Positions 9,243 to 19,405 of a stretch of 45,761 nucleotides of DNA are shown one piece after another. Origin of the DNA: Ignavibacteria bacterium. GTDB lineage: Bacteria; Bacteroidota; Ignavibacteria; Ch128b. Each line of letters begins with the position of its first letter. Positions within the stretch are counted from its first letter, which is position 1. Below the pieces are notes generated by a model. It made no database searches, was not told the origin of the DNA, and worked only from the letters and a program-made list of their open reading frames with translations. Where the stretch lies: the NCBI GenBank assembly GCA_026415235.1, contig JAOAHM010000060.1, positions 1-45,761 of the forward strand. The letters are read 5' to 3'. The translations under genes were made by a program, and so were the position numbers.

Positions 9243-9911
9243 TTACTTCTTCAACTTCACATCAAAGTTTTTTAGATACAAAGGCTCGAGGTAATCGTAA
9301 TTTTCGCAAAGATATTTTTGTGGATTTTGCTGAACGATTAATGCGCCAAAGTATGCATCATTTTCAAGAGGTACGATTTCTACATTATTTATTTCATTCA
9401 TCAATAATTGAGCATACTTTTTTTCTGAAATAATAAAATCAAAGTTATGAGAATGGATTTTAAGTTCATCTAATTTCATCAACTCAAAAACATCAAGTTG
9501 AGTAAATTTTTTTTCTAACACTTGAAAAGCTCCAAAGTAAAATTCATTTTGTCTTGAATGTATCACTACTGCTACTTTACCATTAATATTTTTTTCATTT
9601 ATTCCTCTGTATAGCAATTCTTCAAAATTTGTGTAGCCATATAAGTTAACTTTTGCTCCGAACACAATACCTTTTGCAGTTGCAAGTCCAACTCTCAAAC
9701 CTGTAAATGAACCTGGACCTAAATTCACACAAACACCATCAAGTTCTGAAAATTTTAGTTTTAAACTTTCCATCAACTCTTTAATTTTAATTGAAATAAG
9801 TTCAGCATGTCTTCGATTACCTTCCGAAGAGAAAGAATTTAAAATCTTATCATCTTCTACTATTGCTAAACTTAAAATATCTGAAGCTGAGCTAATACTT
9901 AATAATTTCAT
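9243..9911 (-). CDS. tsaB: tRNA threonylcarbamoyladenosine biosynthesis protein TsaB
   Basis: A 222-residue ASKHA-fold partner of TsaD, required for t6A37 modification of ANN-decoding tRNAs. Typical features are the N-terminal LSISSASDILSLAI, HAELISIKIKELM and the signature LGPGSFTGLRVGLATAKG. TsaB lacks the catalytic metal site of TsaD and acts as a scaffold. The ATG overlaps the tsaE stop as ATGA, so the two are translationally coupled. It is the last gene of the rhomboid-to-tsaB operon; tsaD and tsaC are not in the window. No convincing terminator separates it from the convergent malQ. Confidence 0.95.
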   Translation of the reverse strand: MKLLSISSASDILSLAIVEDDKILNSFSSEGNRRHAELISIKIKELMESLKLKFSELDGVCVNLGPGSFTGLRVGLATAKGIVFGAKVNLYGYTNFEELLYRGINEKNINGKVAVVIHSRQNEFYFGAFQVLEKKFTQLDVFELMKLDELKIHSHNFDFIISEKKYAQLLMNEINNVEIVPLENDAYFGALIVQQNPQKYLCENYDYLEPLYLKNFDVKLKK

Positions 9912-10333
9912 TTTTCTTCAATAACAATTCTTCGTTGATTTTCACTTTCACCGAATTCAATATTTACTTCTATGTGATTCTCAGGCAAAATCTCTGCAAA
10001 TAAATTTGCCCACTCAATTAAACAAATACTTTGGTCATTAAAGTAATCTTCGTAACCAATATCATAAAGCTCTTCGATATCCTTAATTCTATAAAAATCA
10101 AAATGATAAATTACATACTTACCATTATATTCATTGATAATTGAGAAAGTAGGACTAAGAGGATTTTGTTTTGCTCCCAAACCTTCACAAATACCTTTTA
10201 CAAAAATTGTTTTACCACTACCGAGATTACCATTCAGTGCAACAATATCACCAGGTTTCAATTCTTCAGAAAAGTTTTTTGCAATTATCAAAGTCTCTTC
10301 GGTTGAGTTAGATATGAATTCTTTTCTTTTCAA
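9908..10333 (-). CDS. tsaE: tRNA threonylcarbamoyladenosine biosynthesis ATPase TsaE
   Basis: A 141-residue P-loop ATPase that drives turnover of the TsaBD complex in t6A synthesis. Walker A is GNLGSGKT (about 35-42), followed by SPTFSIINEY and HFDFYRI, the family signatures. Length is normal. The best start is a TTG at 10331-10333, since the only nearby ATG runs into a stop after two codons; the frame is open further upstream into porX, so the precise start is uncertain. It lies 10 bases after porX and overlaps tsaB by ATGA. Confidence 0.95.
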   Translation of the reverse strand: MKRKEFISNSTEETLIIAKNFSEELKPGDIVALNGNLGSGKTIFVKGICEGLGAKQNPLSPTFSIINEYNGKYVIYHFDFYRIKDIEELYDIGYEDYFNDQSICLIEWANLFAEILPENHIEVNIEFGESENQRRIVIEEK

Positions 10334-10343
10334 TTTTAATCCA

Positions 10344-11906
10344 TCAAGATTTTGGTTCTAAAGTAATCACAGGTAAAATCATTTCTTCCATCGAAATACC
10401 ACCATGCTGAAAAGTATCTCGATAAAGATTTAGATATTTACTATAATCAGTAGGATAAACGAAATAAAAATCTTCTTTCGCAATAATGTAGCTTATTGCA
10501 ATTCCTCTTTTTGGTAATTTATAATCTTCAGCGTTTCTTATGTAAATAGCTTGTTTTTCATCCGCTTTTAAGTTCCGACCAAATTTATAACGAAGATTTG
10601 GGAGAGCTTCTCTATCGCCAAGAACTTTTGCTCCATGAAGACATCTTACACTTCCGTGATCTGTGGTTATTACTATTCGTGTTTTTTTACTTGACGATAA
10701 TGTTCGCAAAGCTTTCAACAAAGAAGAATGATTGAACCAACTCTTTGTTAATGAAAGATATGCTTGTTCATTTGGTGCAATTTCCTTGAGTATTGTCGAA
10801 TCAGATCTGGAATGAGCAATCATATCAAGATAATTTACAACTACTGCAACGAGATTGTGGTCAATTAATGAAAGAATATTTTGTTCAAAATTTTTTCCAT
10901 ATTCAGGGTCAATCAGTTTGATGTACTTTAAATCATTTTTCAAATAGACTCTTTTTCTTTCAAGTAACTTTTCTAAAAGTTCTTTTTCATAACGATTATG
11001 AGAAGTCTCGTCATCATTTGCATGAGTCCAAAGTTCGGGATAATATCTTTCGATTTCCGATGGAAACATTCCAGAGAAAATTGCATTTCGTGAATAAGGA
11101 GTAGAAGTTGGAAGAATTGAATAATATGAAAACTTCTTTATGTTGAAATGTGGTCTAAGAGCATCCTCCATCACCAACCATTGGTCATAACGCATACAAT
11201 CAAGTATAAAGAAAAATACATTATATCCTTCTTTCAATAGAGGAATGACTGATTCCTGAACAACCTCAGTAGAAAGCAATGGTCTATCTTCAGTGGAGTT
11301 AATCCAACTTTTGTAATTTCTTTCGATGTATTTTGAGAATTCTCTTCTTGCTTCACGCATCAAATCATCAAGAGTAGTTTGAAGTTCGAGTTCGGGATGT
11401 TCTTGTAATTCAATTTCCCAATTAATCAGCTTAAGATAAATTTCAATCCATTCATCCCATTCTGGTCCTTCCATTAGTCGTCTTGATATATAATTAAAAT
11501 CTTGTAAATAATCTTTTGAGACATATTGAGCAGAAATGTTTTTACCTTCAAGAAATTTTTTGCAGACCAAAAGAATTTGATTTGGTTTTACTGGTTTCAA
11601 GAGATAATCACTAATTTTGCTTCCAATTGCCTCTTCCATCAACGCTTCTTCTTCATTTTTAGTGATCATAACAACAGGAATGTTAGGATTTATCTCTTTA
11701 ATTTTTGAAAGTGTTTCAAGTCCGCCCATTCCCGTCATCATCTCATCGAGCAGTATTAGGTCATATTGATTTTCTGAAATCATTTCAAGTGCATCTTCAC
11801 CATTCGTAGCAGTATCAACAGCATAACCTTTTTCATTCAAGAAGAGAATGTGAGATCGTAAAAGTTCAATTTCATCATCAACCCAGAGTAACTTTCCCTT
11901 GTTCAT
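10344..11906 (-). CDS. porX: PorX-type response regulator with PglZ phosphatase-like domain
   Basis: A 520-residue two-domain protein like PorX, the regulator linked to the type IX secretion system. I choose the ATG at 11906 (MNKGKLLWVDDE), preceded by GGTGAT, over the TTG eight codons upstream. The receiver domain (1-120) has acidic D10/D11, phospho-acceptor D54 (LILLDEMM) and K104 (LLKPVKP). The C-terminal PglZ/alkaline phosphatase-like domain has probable metal and active-site residues D236 (FILDCMRYD), T269 (PTSTPYSRN), D361/H365 (YLDMIAHS) and D416-H417 (TTDHGS). In Porphyromonas, PorX works with the kinase PorY and a sigma factor, neither of which is in the window. It sits directly upstream of tsaE in the same operon. 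Confidence 0.92.
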   Translation of the reverse strand: MNKGKLLWVDDEIELLRSHILFLNEKGYAVDTATNGEDALEMISENQYDLILLDEMMTGMGGLETLSKIKEINPNIPVVMITKNEEEALMEEAIGSKISDYLLKPVKPNQILLVCKKFLEGKNISAQYVSKDYLQDFNYISRRLMEGPEWDEWIEIYLKLINWEIELQEHPELELQTTLDDLMREARREFSKYIERNYKSWINSTEDRPLLSTEVVQESVIPLLKEGYNVFFFILDCMRYDQWLVMEDALRPHFNIKKFSYYSILPTSTPYSRNAIFSGMFPSEIERYYPELWTHANDDETSHNRYEKELLEKLLERKRVYLKNDLKYIKLIDPEYGKNFEQNILSLIDHNLVAVVVNYLDMIAHSRSDSTILKEIAPNEQAYLSLTKSWFNHSSLLKALRTLSSSKKTRIVITTDHGSVRCLHGAKVLGDREALPNLRYKFGRNLKADEKQAIYIRNAEDYKLPKRGIAISYIIAKEDFYFVYPTDYSKYLNLYRDTFQHGGISMEEMILPVITLEPKS

Positions 11907-11926
11907 ATAATCACCAAAAATTTTTC

Positions 11927-12142
11927 TCAATTAAAAAATTTTCTGAATAACCACATGAGTAATGATAAGAATATGCTCAATAAAATCATCGAAGTGATTG
12001 GAAAATAAAATTTAAAGTTAGGTTTATCTATGACAATATCACCAGGTAATCTGAAAAGAGGTATTTTGCTTAAAAGTGGAAATAGAAGTCCAATCAAAAG
12101 AAAAATAATTCCAACAATGATGAATATCTTTTGAATGTTCAT
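11927..12142 (-). CDS. DUF2905 small membrane protein
   Basis: A 71-residue inner-membrane protein with two predicted transmembrane segments (about 7-28 and 48-68) separated by a conserved cytoplasmic or periplasmic loop RLPGDIVIDKPNFKFYFP, the mark of DUF2905. No function is known for the family. It lies 14 bases after the nucleoside phosphorylase gene and 20 bases before porX. Confidence 0.85.
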   Translation of the reverse strand: MNIQKIFIIVGIIFLLIGLLFPLLSKIPLFRLPGDIVIDKPNFKFYFPITSMILLSIFLSLLMWLFRKFFN

Positions 12143-12156
12143 CTATTCGACCTCAA

Positions 12157-13455
12157 TTAAATCGTTTTGAAAATGAGCGGTTCATCAAGTGGTTTATCGT
12201 CAGTGATTTCAATTGCGTTCAAAAATTTATTAATAAAGTATTCGTGATTTTCTTTATCAGTTCTAATCTCAGCAATTATATCACCAGATTTAATTTCATT
12301 TCCGATTTTTTTGTAGAAAATAAATCCTGCTTTTGGGTCAATAGTATCAGTATATTTCATTCTACCAGCACCGAGTTCAATTCCAAGCATTCCAATTTCA
12401 AATGAATTTATTTTATTTAAGAATCCTCTTCGAGTAGCTTTTACTTCTAATTTGAATTTTGGTTCAGGATATTTTTCAAGATTTTCGATATAGCTTATAT
12501 CACCAGATTGACTTTCAACTATTTCTAAAAATTTTTGATAAGCTTTTCCATTTTCAATCAACTTTTTAGATAACCTAATTCCTTCATCAACCGAAGGAGC
12601 TTTTTCACCAAGATAAATCATCGTGCCAGCTAAAATATGACAAAGCTCAGTAAGCTCATTGTGAACTTCATTCTTAAGTATCTTAACAGATTCGTAAACC
12701 TCCAACCAATTTCCCACAAAATTACCAAGCGGTTGATTCATGTTTGTTATATATGCAATTGTTTTTACTCCAAATGCTTCTGCAATATCTTTTAGATTTT
12801 TTGCAAGATTTTCGGAGTCTTCTAATGTTTTCATGAATGCGCCATTACCAGTTTTTACATCTAATACTAATCCATTAATTCCTTCAGCAAGTTTTTTACT
12901 CATAATACTTGCACAAATTAATGGAATTGATTCAACTGTACCTGTTACATCTCTCAATGCATAAATTTTTTTATCGGCTGGAGCAATTTCTTTTGTTTGA
13001 CCAATCAAACACACTCCAATTTTTTCAATCACATTTAGGAATTCTTCTTTGGAGAGATTTGTCCTAAAACCTGGAATTGATTCTAACTTATCCAATGTTC
13101 CACCAGTATGCCCTAAACCTCTTCCACTAATCATAGGTACAACTACACCAGCAGCTGAAGCAATTGGTGCAATAACAAGAGAAGTTTTATCACCTACTCC
13201 ACCAGTTGAATGCTTGTCAACTTTCTTCCCATGAATTAATGATAAATCAAGGACTTCACCACTATAAAGCATAATCTTCGTTAAAGCAACAGTTTCTTCA
13301 GAAGTCATTCCACGAAAGTAAATTGACATTAAAAAAGCAGACATTTGGTAATCTGGAATTTCTCCGCTTAAAAATCCGTTTATAAAAAATTCAATTTCTT
13401 TTTCGGATAGATTTATTCCATTTCTTTTTTTGATGATGAGTTCAACAGGATTCAT
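12157..13455 (-). CDS. Thymidine/pyrimidine-nucleoside phosphorylase
   Basis: A 432-residue cytoplasmic enzyme that splits thymidine or uridine with phosphate to the base and (deoxy)ribose 1-phosphate, for nucleoside salvage. The phosphate-binding signature KHSTGGVGDKTS is at 81-92, followed by GRGLGHTGGTLDKLESIPG and the substrate segment ALRDVTGTVESIPLICASIM, with the conserved Arg, Ser and Lys. The C-terminal hammerhead domain contains LGAGRMKYTDTIDPKAG. Whether it prefers thymidine (DeoA) or both pyrimidine nucleosides (Pdp) cannot be settled from sequence alone. It is third in the operon, 13 bases after a small lipoprotein gene; no clear SD is seen. Confidence 0.95.
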   Translation of the reverse strand: MNPVELIIKKRNGINLSEKEIEFFINGFLSGEIPDYQMSAFLMSIYFRGMTSEETVALTKIMLYSGEVLDLSLIHGKKVDKHSTGGVGDKTSLVIAPIASAAGVVVPMISGRGLGHTGGTLDKLESIPGFRTNLSKEEFLNVIEKIGVCLIGQTKEIAPADKKIYALRDVTGTVESIPLICASIMSKKLAEGINGLVLDVKTGNGAFMKTLEDSENLAKNLKDIAEAFGVKTIAYITNMNQPLGNFVGNWLEVYESVKILKNEVHNELTELCHILAGTMIYLGEKAPSVDEGIRLSKKLIENGKAYQKFLEIVESQSGDISYIENLEKYPEPKFKLEVKATRRGFLNKINSFEIGMLGIELGAGRMKYTDTIDPKAGFIFYKKIGNEIKSGDIIAEIRTDKENHEYFINKFLNAIEITDDKPLDEPLIFKTI

Positions 13456-13468
13456 ATTAGATCATGGA

Positions 13469-13780
13469 TTAGTTTGACATTTTGATTTGAGTTTGTTGTT
13501 CTTCAAGCCTGCGGATGACTTTTTCAAAAAATTGTTTCCATTTTTCTGTATCTGAGTTATAATACTCTAAAGTTTTTTGAACCATAAAATTGTTTACATT
13601 GTACTTATTGTAAATAGAATCTCGAGCTTTAATGAAAGCAGTATCATTTCCACGATAAATTTCTTTTGCAATAAGCAAGTCAGCATAGATTTGAACAAAA
13701 TTTTCTTCTTCAATTCGAATGTTTGATTTACAATTAAAAGACAAAAAAAGGACTACTATTAAAAAGATGTAATATCTCAT
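13469..13780 (-). CDS. Small lipoprotein, DUF4296-like
   Basis: A 103-residue predicted lipoprotein: hydrophobic signal MRYYIFLIVVLFLSFNC with C17 as the probable lipidated residue. The mature part is helical and charged (FVQIYADLLIAKEIYRG, KARDSIYNKYNV, EKWKQFFEKVI). The pattern of an N-terminal 'YADLLIAKE' helix and a C-terminal 'FEKVIRRLEE' helix resembles DUF4296 proteins of Bacteroidota, which are usually somewhat longer; this assignment is tentative. It lies 8 bases after the rhomboid gene and 13 bases before the phosphorylase gene. Confidence 0.7.
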   Translation of the reverse strand: MRYYIFLIVVLFLSFNCKSNIRIEEENFVQIYADLLIAKEIYRGNDTAFIKARDSIYNKYNVNNFMVQKTLEYYNSDTEKWKQFFEKVIRRLEEQQTQIKMSN

Positions 13781-13788
13781 AAGCTGAA

Positions 13789-14685
13789 CTATAATTTTTT
13801 ACTTGCCTCAAATAAAGTTCTTTTTTCTTTCTCGGTAAGACTTTGATAACCGTATTTACTGATTTTATCCAGAATTCTATCAATTTCTTCTTGATCGAAA
13901 TCGTCTGTTGACTTTTGTTCTTCTTCTATTTCATAATATTCAACATCTTGATATTTGGATTTATAAGATGAATAAGATTTGAAACTTCTTCCATAAAACA
14001 ATTTATCAATCGCACTATCTAATGACCAATTGAAATTTTTCTCAACAAGTATATAAATCAAACCAATTAAAGCTCCACCAATGTGTGCTAAATGAGCAGT
14101 TAATGATAAATCACCAACCGAAAAGAATTCTAAAAGTATCATAAATCCGATTAAATACATCGCTGGAATTGGAATGAAGAAGTAAAGATAAATTGGTCTT
14201 CTTGGAAAATAAATTGCGAAAGCCATAAGCAATCCATAAATTCCACCAGAAGCACCAACCGTGGGACCAACCGAATGTTCAAAAATAGGTGCCAAAAACA
14301 ATTGAGTTAATCCAGCACCAATTCCACAGGTCAAATAATAAATCAGAAATTTCTTCGAACCCCAAAGATTTTCTAATTCCGTTCCAAACATCCACATATA
14401 AAGCATATTAAATAAAATATGAGAAAAACTTCCATGCATAAATTGGAAAGTAATTAACTGCCAAGGCTTAAACCCTTCACCGAGTGGCATTAAGGCAAAA
14501 TATTTAATTAAATAATCTTCAAAGGAAATTGCCCTTCCAAAATCATCCGTAAAATAAAATTGACCAATAAAAACTTGAATAAGAAAAACTATTCCATTGA
14601 TAATCATCAAATATTTTATAACTGGTGGAAAAAATGAAAATCCACCAAACATCCTTGGACGATAATATCTATCGTTAAATGACAT
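13789..14685 (-). CDS. Rhomboid family intramembrane serine protease
   Basis: A 298-residue inner-membrane protease that cleaves membrane-anchored substrates within the bilayer. Six or so membrane segments lie between about 24 and 215. The catalytic pair is S146 (GPTVGASGGIYG) and H201 (AHLAHIGGALIG), and the HxxxN of the oxyanion site is H89-xxx-N93 (FSHILFNM). After residue 215 there is a cytoplasmic tail ending in DRILDKISKYGYQSL and EKRTLFEASKK, which resembles the DUF6576 tail found on many Bacteroidota rhomboids. SD GAGGAAAAGAG before the ATG. It is the first gene of the seven-gene operon ending with tsaB. Confidence 0.93.
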   Translation of the reverse strand: MSFNDRYYRPRMFGGFSFFPPVIKYLMIINGIVFLIQVFIGQFYFTDDFGRAISFEDYLIKYFALMPLGEGFKPWQLITFQFMHGSFSHILFNMLYMWMFGTELENLWGSKKFLIYYLTCGIGAGLTQLFLAPIFEHSVGPTVGASGGIYGLLMAFAIYFPRRPIYLYFFIPIPAMYLIGFMILLEFFSVGDLSLTAHLAHIGGALIGLIYILVEKNFNWSLDSAIDKLFYGRSFKSYSSYKSKYQDVEYYEIEEEQKSTDDFDQEEIDRILDKISKYGYQSLTEKEKRTLFEASKKL

Positions 14686-14829
14686 CTCTTTTCCTCATTT
14701 TCATAAATAAAAATAATGAAAAAATTGTAAATAATAATCTAATTAAGTTTTCAACAAAGTAAATTATTCAAAAATTTATTTGAATGTTGAACTCTCGTAA
14801 AAAATCTTTTGCTGTAGCAAAATTCTAAA

Positions 14830-14860
14830 TTGAGTATGTAATTCATATTGAGTAATTTTG
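14830..14860 (+). promoter_or_regulatory. Candidate gdhA promoter (Bacteroidota type)
   Basis: TTG at 14830-14832, then exactly 20 bases, then TAATTTTG at 14853-14860, matching the Bacteroidota -33/-7 pattern TTG-N19-20-TAnnTTTG. The predicted start of transcription leaves a leader of roughly 90 bases before the gdhA ATG. ATTGAGTA occurs twice with an 18-base offset (14829-14836 and 14847-14854), overlapping these boxes. The identical spacing in the korA and nadE promoters supports the call. Confidence 0.5.
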
Positions 14861-14956
14861 CAATGGATGATTAACAATAATTTTTTTCTACATATTAATA
14901 TTCACAGAGCCCACCAACTCGCAAGTAAAATGTTAATTAAAACTAAATTGAGGTAA

Positions 14957-16300
<1,344 letters not shown>

Positions 16301-16322
16301 AAAAATTTTTTAATTCCCTAAC

Positions 16323-16359
16323 AAGTCACCGAGACAATTCTTGTTTCGGTGACTTTTTT
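16323..16359 (+). terminator. Rho-independent terminator of gdhA
   Basis: A 15-bp stem with one G-T pair: AAGTCACCGAGACAA (16323-16337) pairs with TTGTTTCGGTGACTT (16341-16355), three-base loop, then T to 16359. It ends 23 bases after the gdhA stop. Confidence 0.93.
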
Positions 16360-16676
16360 ATTTTTAATTATCACTTACCATAAAGAATTGAAAAATCTTA
16401 GATAAATGTTTCAAAGCCAAAGTTTTTTAAACTTTAATCTTTCGAAGATTAAAGGTTAAGAATACCATTATAGTATGATAGAAATAAATTTTTCCTCAAT
16501 TACAAAAAATTATTTTGGAGCGCCTCCCCTAATATTAATGCTTAAGATAAGATTTTAATTTGAGTTCTTGTTTTTTATAAAATTGATTATACGATAGTAA
16601 AAATGCTCTTTAATAAAATATTTCTATAAAAAATTTAATTAATCAGATTTATGGAGTGAATTATTTTTTCTAAAAC
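16360..16676. other. Intergenic region between gdhA and pepA terminators
   Basis: About 317 AT-rich bases between convergent genes. No frame long enough for a gene and no RNA gene recognised. It contains one clear inverted repeat (16432-16454) and a small GC-rich patch GGAGCGCCTCCCC near 16520. Neither has an evident role. Confidence 0.5.
16432..16454. repeat. Perfect 10-bp inverted repeat
   Basis: CTTTAATCTT (16432-16441) and AAGATTAAAG (16445-16454) pair perfectly around a TCG loop. There is no T run after it, so it is not a standard terminator. It could be an RNA hairpin in 3' read-through, a protein-binding site, or chance. Confidence 0.5.
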
Positions 16677-16705
16677 AAAAAAGCCGTTACAATAATTGTA
16701 ACGGC
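16677..16705 (-). terminator. Rho-independent terminator of pepA
   Basis: On the minus strand GCCGTTACA pairs with TGTAACGGC (plus coordinates 16683-16691 and 16697-16705) around a five-base loop, followed by a T6 run (16682-16677). It is 27 bases after the pepA stop. Confidence 0.92.
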
Positions 16706-16731
16706 ACAAATCTTCGAAATGAAAATCTTTA

Positions 16732-18246
16732 TCAAAATGAATTTTTCAAGAATTCAATCAATAGTCTTACACCATATCCAGTCATAGTCTTTGACATATA
16801 AGGGATATTATCTTCTTGAAAAGCTGGACCAGCTATATCAAGATGAGCCCATTTATAACTCTCATCAACAAATTTTTCGAGGAAGCAAGCAGCAGTTATT
16901 GCACCAGCCCATCTTCCTCCAACATTTTTAACATCTGCAAAGTTACTTTTAATTAGAGCATGATAATCGTCCCAAAGTGGTAAGCGCCAAACTCTTTCTG
17001 ATGTAACATTGCCAGCTTTGGTTAGCATCTCAGCAAGTTCATCCGAGCGAGTGAAAAGCCCTGCAGCATATTGACCTAATGCAACAACACATGCCCCAGT
17101 TAAGGTTGCAAGATCGACTACAATTTTTGGATTATATCTTTTAGCATATTCGATTGCATCAGCTAAAATTAATCTTCCCTCTGCGTCGGTATTATCAATT
17201 TCAATAGACTTGCCTGAAGCAGTTCTAATAATATCGCCTGGTTTCATGGATTTGCCAGAAGGCATATTTTCAGCAAGTGGAGCAAGGGCAACAAGATTAG
17301 TTTTCAACTTTAATTCAGACGCTGCAAGAAGAGTCGAAACAACCGCTGCTGCACCAGACATGTCACCTTTCATTTCCCACATTCCTGAAGCTGGTTTTAA
17401 ACTAATTCCACCAGAATCAAAAGTAATTCCTTTACCAATTAAAACATTTATATCTTTTGATTTTGGATTTCCGTTGTATTCTAAAATTAAAAAATACGGT
17501 GGGTTATCACTTCCTTTCCCAACTGCTGTAAGACCTCCCATTTTTAATCTTTTTATTTCATTGAAATCCAAAATTTTTACTTTAACAGATTTATTCTTGC
17601 TTGCCTGTCCTTTTACAATTTCTGTAAATCTTTTCGGAGTTAATTCATTTGAAGGTTTGTTTTGTAAATCTCGAGCGAAGTAAACATACTTCATTAATAC
17701 TTCAGTAAAATTGAAAACATCAAGAAGTTTTTCGTCACTAACTTCAGGGTAGTAGACCATTGTAACTACTTGAGTTTTTTCATTTTTGCTCAAGTATTCA
17801 TCGTATTTATAATCACCTAACTTGAATCCTTCTAAATATGTTTGCAAGTAATATTCATGAGTTTTGAAATAACAGTTAATTTCTTCATCGCTTAACTCAA
17901 CTGGTAAGATTAAAGTATTTCCAATTTTGAGTTTGTTTATTTCTCTTATCAGATTTGTTGCAGCTCGTCTAAAAGTATCTGAATGAAGTTTTTTTCTTTC
18001 TCCAACTTTATAAATGAAAACAATTTTATCATTGCTTAATGTGAAGTGATAAATATTATTATTACCATTACTAATGATTGATTGTATTTTTTTTGAAATT
18101 TTTTCATTAGTAAGAGTTGAAAATTTAGTTAATGTTTCTTCGATTGATTCTTTTTCTGAAAAAGTGAAAAGAGAAAAACTCTCGACATTTGAAAATTTTG
18201 ATTCCAATCTTTTTCTTTTCTGTTGAAATAATTCGAATTGAATCAT
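16732..18246 (-). CDS. pepA: Leucyl aminopeptidase (M17)
   Basis: A 504-residue cytoplasmic two-metal aminopeptidase that releases N-terminal residues from peptides. The N-terminal macro-like domain (1-180) is variable; the C-terminal catalytic domain is well conserved. Metal ligands are K272 and D277 (GKGITFDSGG), D295 (MKGDMSGAA), D354 and E356 (NTDAEGRL); the other active-site residues are K284 and R358. All are present. It overlaps the upstream nrnA stop as ATGA, and its SD GGAG lies inside the end of nrnA. Probable role: final breakdown of peptides delivered by the exported peptidases. Confidence 0.96.
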   Translation of the reverse strand: MIQFELFQQKRKRLESKFSNVESFSLFTFSEKESIEETLTKFSTLTNEKISKKIQSIISNGNNNIYHFTLSNDKIVFIYKVGERKKLHSDTFRRAATNLIREINKLKIGNTLILPVELSDEEINCYFKTHEYYLQTYLEGFKLGDYKYDEYLSKNEKTQVVTMVYYPEVSDEKLLDVFNFTEVLMKYVYFARDLQNKPSNELTPKRFTEIVKGQASKNKSVKVKILDFNEIKRLKMGGLTAVGKGSDNPPYFLILEYNGNPKSKDINVLIGKGITFDSGGISLKPASGMWEMKGDMSGAAAVVSTLLAASELKLKTNLVALAPLAENMPSGKSMKPGDIIRTASGKSIEIDNTDAEGRLILADAIEYAKRYNPKIVVDLATLTGACVVALGQYAAGLFTRSDELAEMLTKAGNVTSERVWRLPLWDDYHALIKSNFADVKNVGGRWAGAITAACFLEKFVDESYKWAHLDIAGPAFQEDNIPYMSKTMTGYGVRLLIEFLKNSF

Positions 18247-19250
18247 TTTAAACTCCTTTCATAATTAATTAAATCTTCTTTTGCCTGTTGAATAACTTTG
18301 TTCAGAACATCATCTAATTTCTCTCCATCCAATCGAATACCTGCAGCATTAAGATGCCCACCACCACCAAATTTTTCTGCCAATAAATTAACTGGAAATG
18401 TTCCTTTGCTTCTCAAACTTACTTTGACTCCATTCTTTAACTCAAAGAATAACATACCTAAAATTGTTGATTTCAAACTCAAACAATAATTAACAAAACC
18501 ATCAACATCAAATTCTTCATCACTTGGTACATATTTATTTAAAATATTTCTATCAAGTATCATGTAAGCAATTTTTCCATCCATTTCGAGTTTAATATTG
18601 CAGATTGACTCACCTAATAATTTCAATTTCTCAAAACTAATTTCGTTATAGACTTTATTGTAAATGTAAGTAGCGTTAGTTCCTCGTGCAATTAAATCAG
18701 CCACAACATGATGAACTTCAGGAGTAATTCTTTCAAATCTAAAAGAACCTGTATCTGTCATAATTGCAGTGTACAGAGCATCAGCTGTTTTCTTATCAAT
18801 TAATTTTTCATCATAATTTTTGATGAGATAGTAAATCAAAATTCCAGTTGCAGGTGCATCAACATCCACAAAGATTTCATCTACGAAATTTTGTGGATTA
18901 CGATGATGATCAATAATAATTTTATATGCTTTAGTTCTCTTAAGAATTTCAACCATAGAACGAGTTCTACCAATTGTATTAAAATCAACAGCAATCAAAA
19001 CTTCAGCATTCAAAATCTCTTTATCAAATGAAGAATTATATTTATGAATTAAATTTTCTTCATCTAAGAAAGTATAATTTTCAGGAGTAGAGCTATGATT
19101 TACTATCAAAAATTTTTTATTTAGCTTCTGCAGAAAGTAGGCAAGAGCAAGCTCACTTCCTATTGCATCACCATCAGGATTAACATGAGTAGTAATTATA
19201 AATGAATTATATTTCTGGATAATCTCGATAATTCTATTGTAATTAATCAT
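18243..19250 (-). CDS. nrnA: Bifunctional oligoribonuclease/PAP phosphatase (NrnA family, DHH/DHHA1)
   Basis: A 335-residue cytoplasmic phosphoesterase that degrades nanoRNA to mononucleotides and may also dephosphorylate 3'-phosphoadenosine 5'-phosphate. The DHH domain has THVNPDGDAIGSELAL (motif I, about 21-36), a metal-binding VAVDFN-type segment and the DHH motif in IIIDHHRNPQNF. The C-terminal DHHA1 domain ends with the substrate-binding GGGGHLNAAG. Length is typical. SD AGGTG lies upstream of the ATG, and a small hairpin TGGTTG-AAC-CAACCA (plus strand 19265-19279) sits in the leader. It is co-transcribed with pepA (ATGA overlap). Confidence 0.95.
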   Translation of the reverse strand: MINYNRIIEIIQKYNSFIITTHVNPDGDAIGSELALAYFLQKLNKKFLIVNHSSTPENYTFLDEENLIHKYNSSFDKEILNAEVLIAVDFNTIGRTRSMVEILKRTKAYKIIIDHHRNPQNFVDEIFVDVDAPATGILIYYLIKNYDEKLIDKKTADALYTAIMTDTGSFRFERITPEVHHVVADLIARGTNATYIYNKVYNEISFEKLKLLGESICNIKLEMDGKIAYMILDRNILNKYVPSDEEFDVDGFVNYCLSLKSTILGMLFFELKNGVKVSLRSKGTFPVNLLAEKFGGGGHLNAAGIRLDGEKLDDVLNKVIQQAKEDLINYERSLK

Positions 19251-19347
19251 TTATTACACCTTTTTGGTTGAACCAACCATCACAATTTATAAAAATTTAA
19301 TTGGAATGTTTAAGAATACTTTGAATTCGGTATGTCTTTTTAATGAT

Positions 19348-19384
19348 AAAAAAAAAGTCACCTCGATTAATTCAAGGTGACTTT
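19348..19384 (-). terminator. Rho-independent terminator of korB
   Basis: On the minus strand AAAGTCACCT (plus 19375-19384) pairs with AGGTGACTTT (plus 19354-19363) around an 11-base loop, followed by T to 19348. It separates korAB from nrnA-pepA. Confidence 0.93.
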
Positions 19385-19405
19385 CTAAAAATCAAACTAA
19401 GAATA

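Noticed and set aside
9203-9433. Plus-strand frame of 76 codons overlapping the 3' end of tsaB
   Set aside because: It overlaps a conserved gene on the other strand, with no SD and no family resemblance.
14829-14854. ATTGAGTA twice upstream of gdhA as operator half-sites
   Set aside because: Eight-base repeats are common in such AT-rich DNA, and the copies overlap the proposed -33 and -7 boxes, which explain them as well.
17210-17683. Open frame of 157 codons antisense to pepA
   Set aside because: It lies fully inside a well-conserved M17 coding sequence, has no SD and shows no recognisable protein features.
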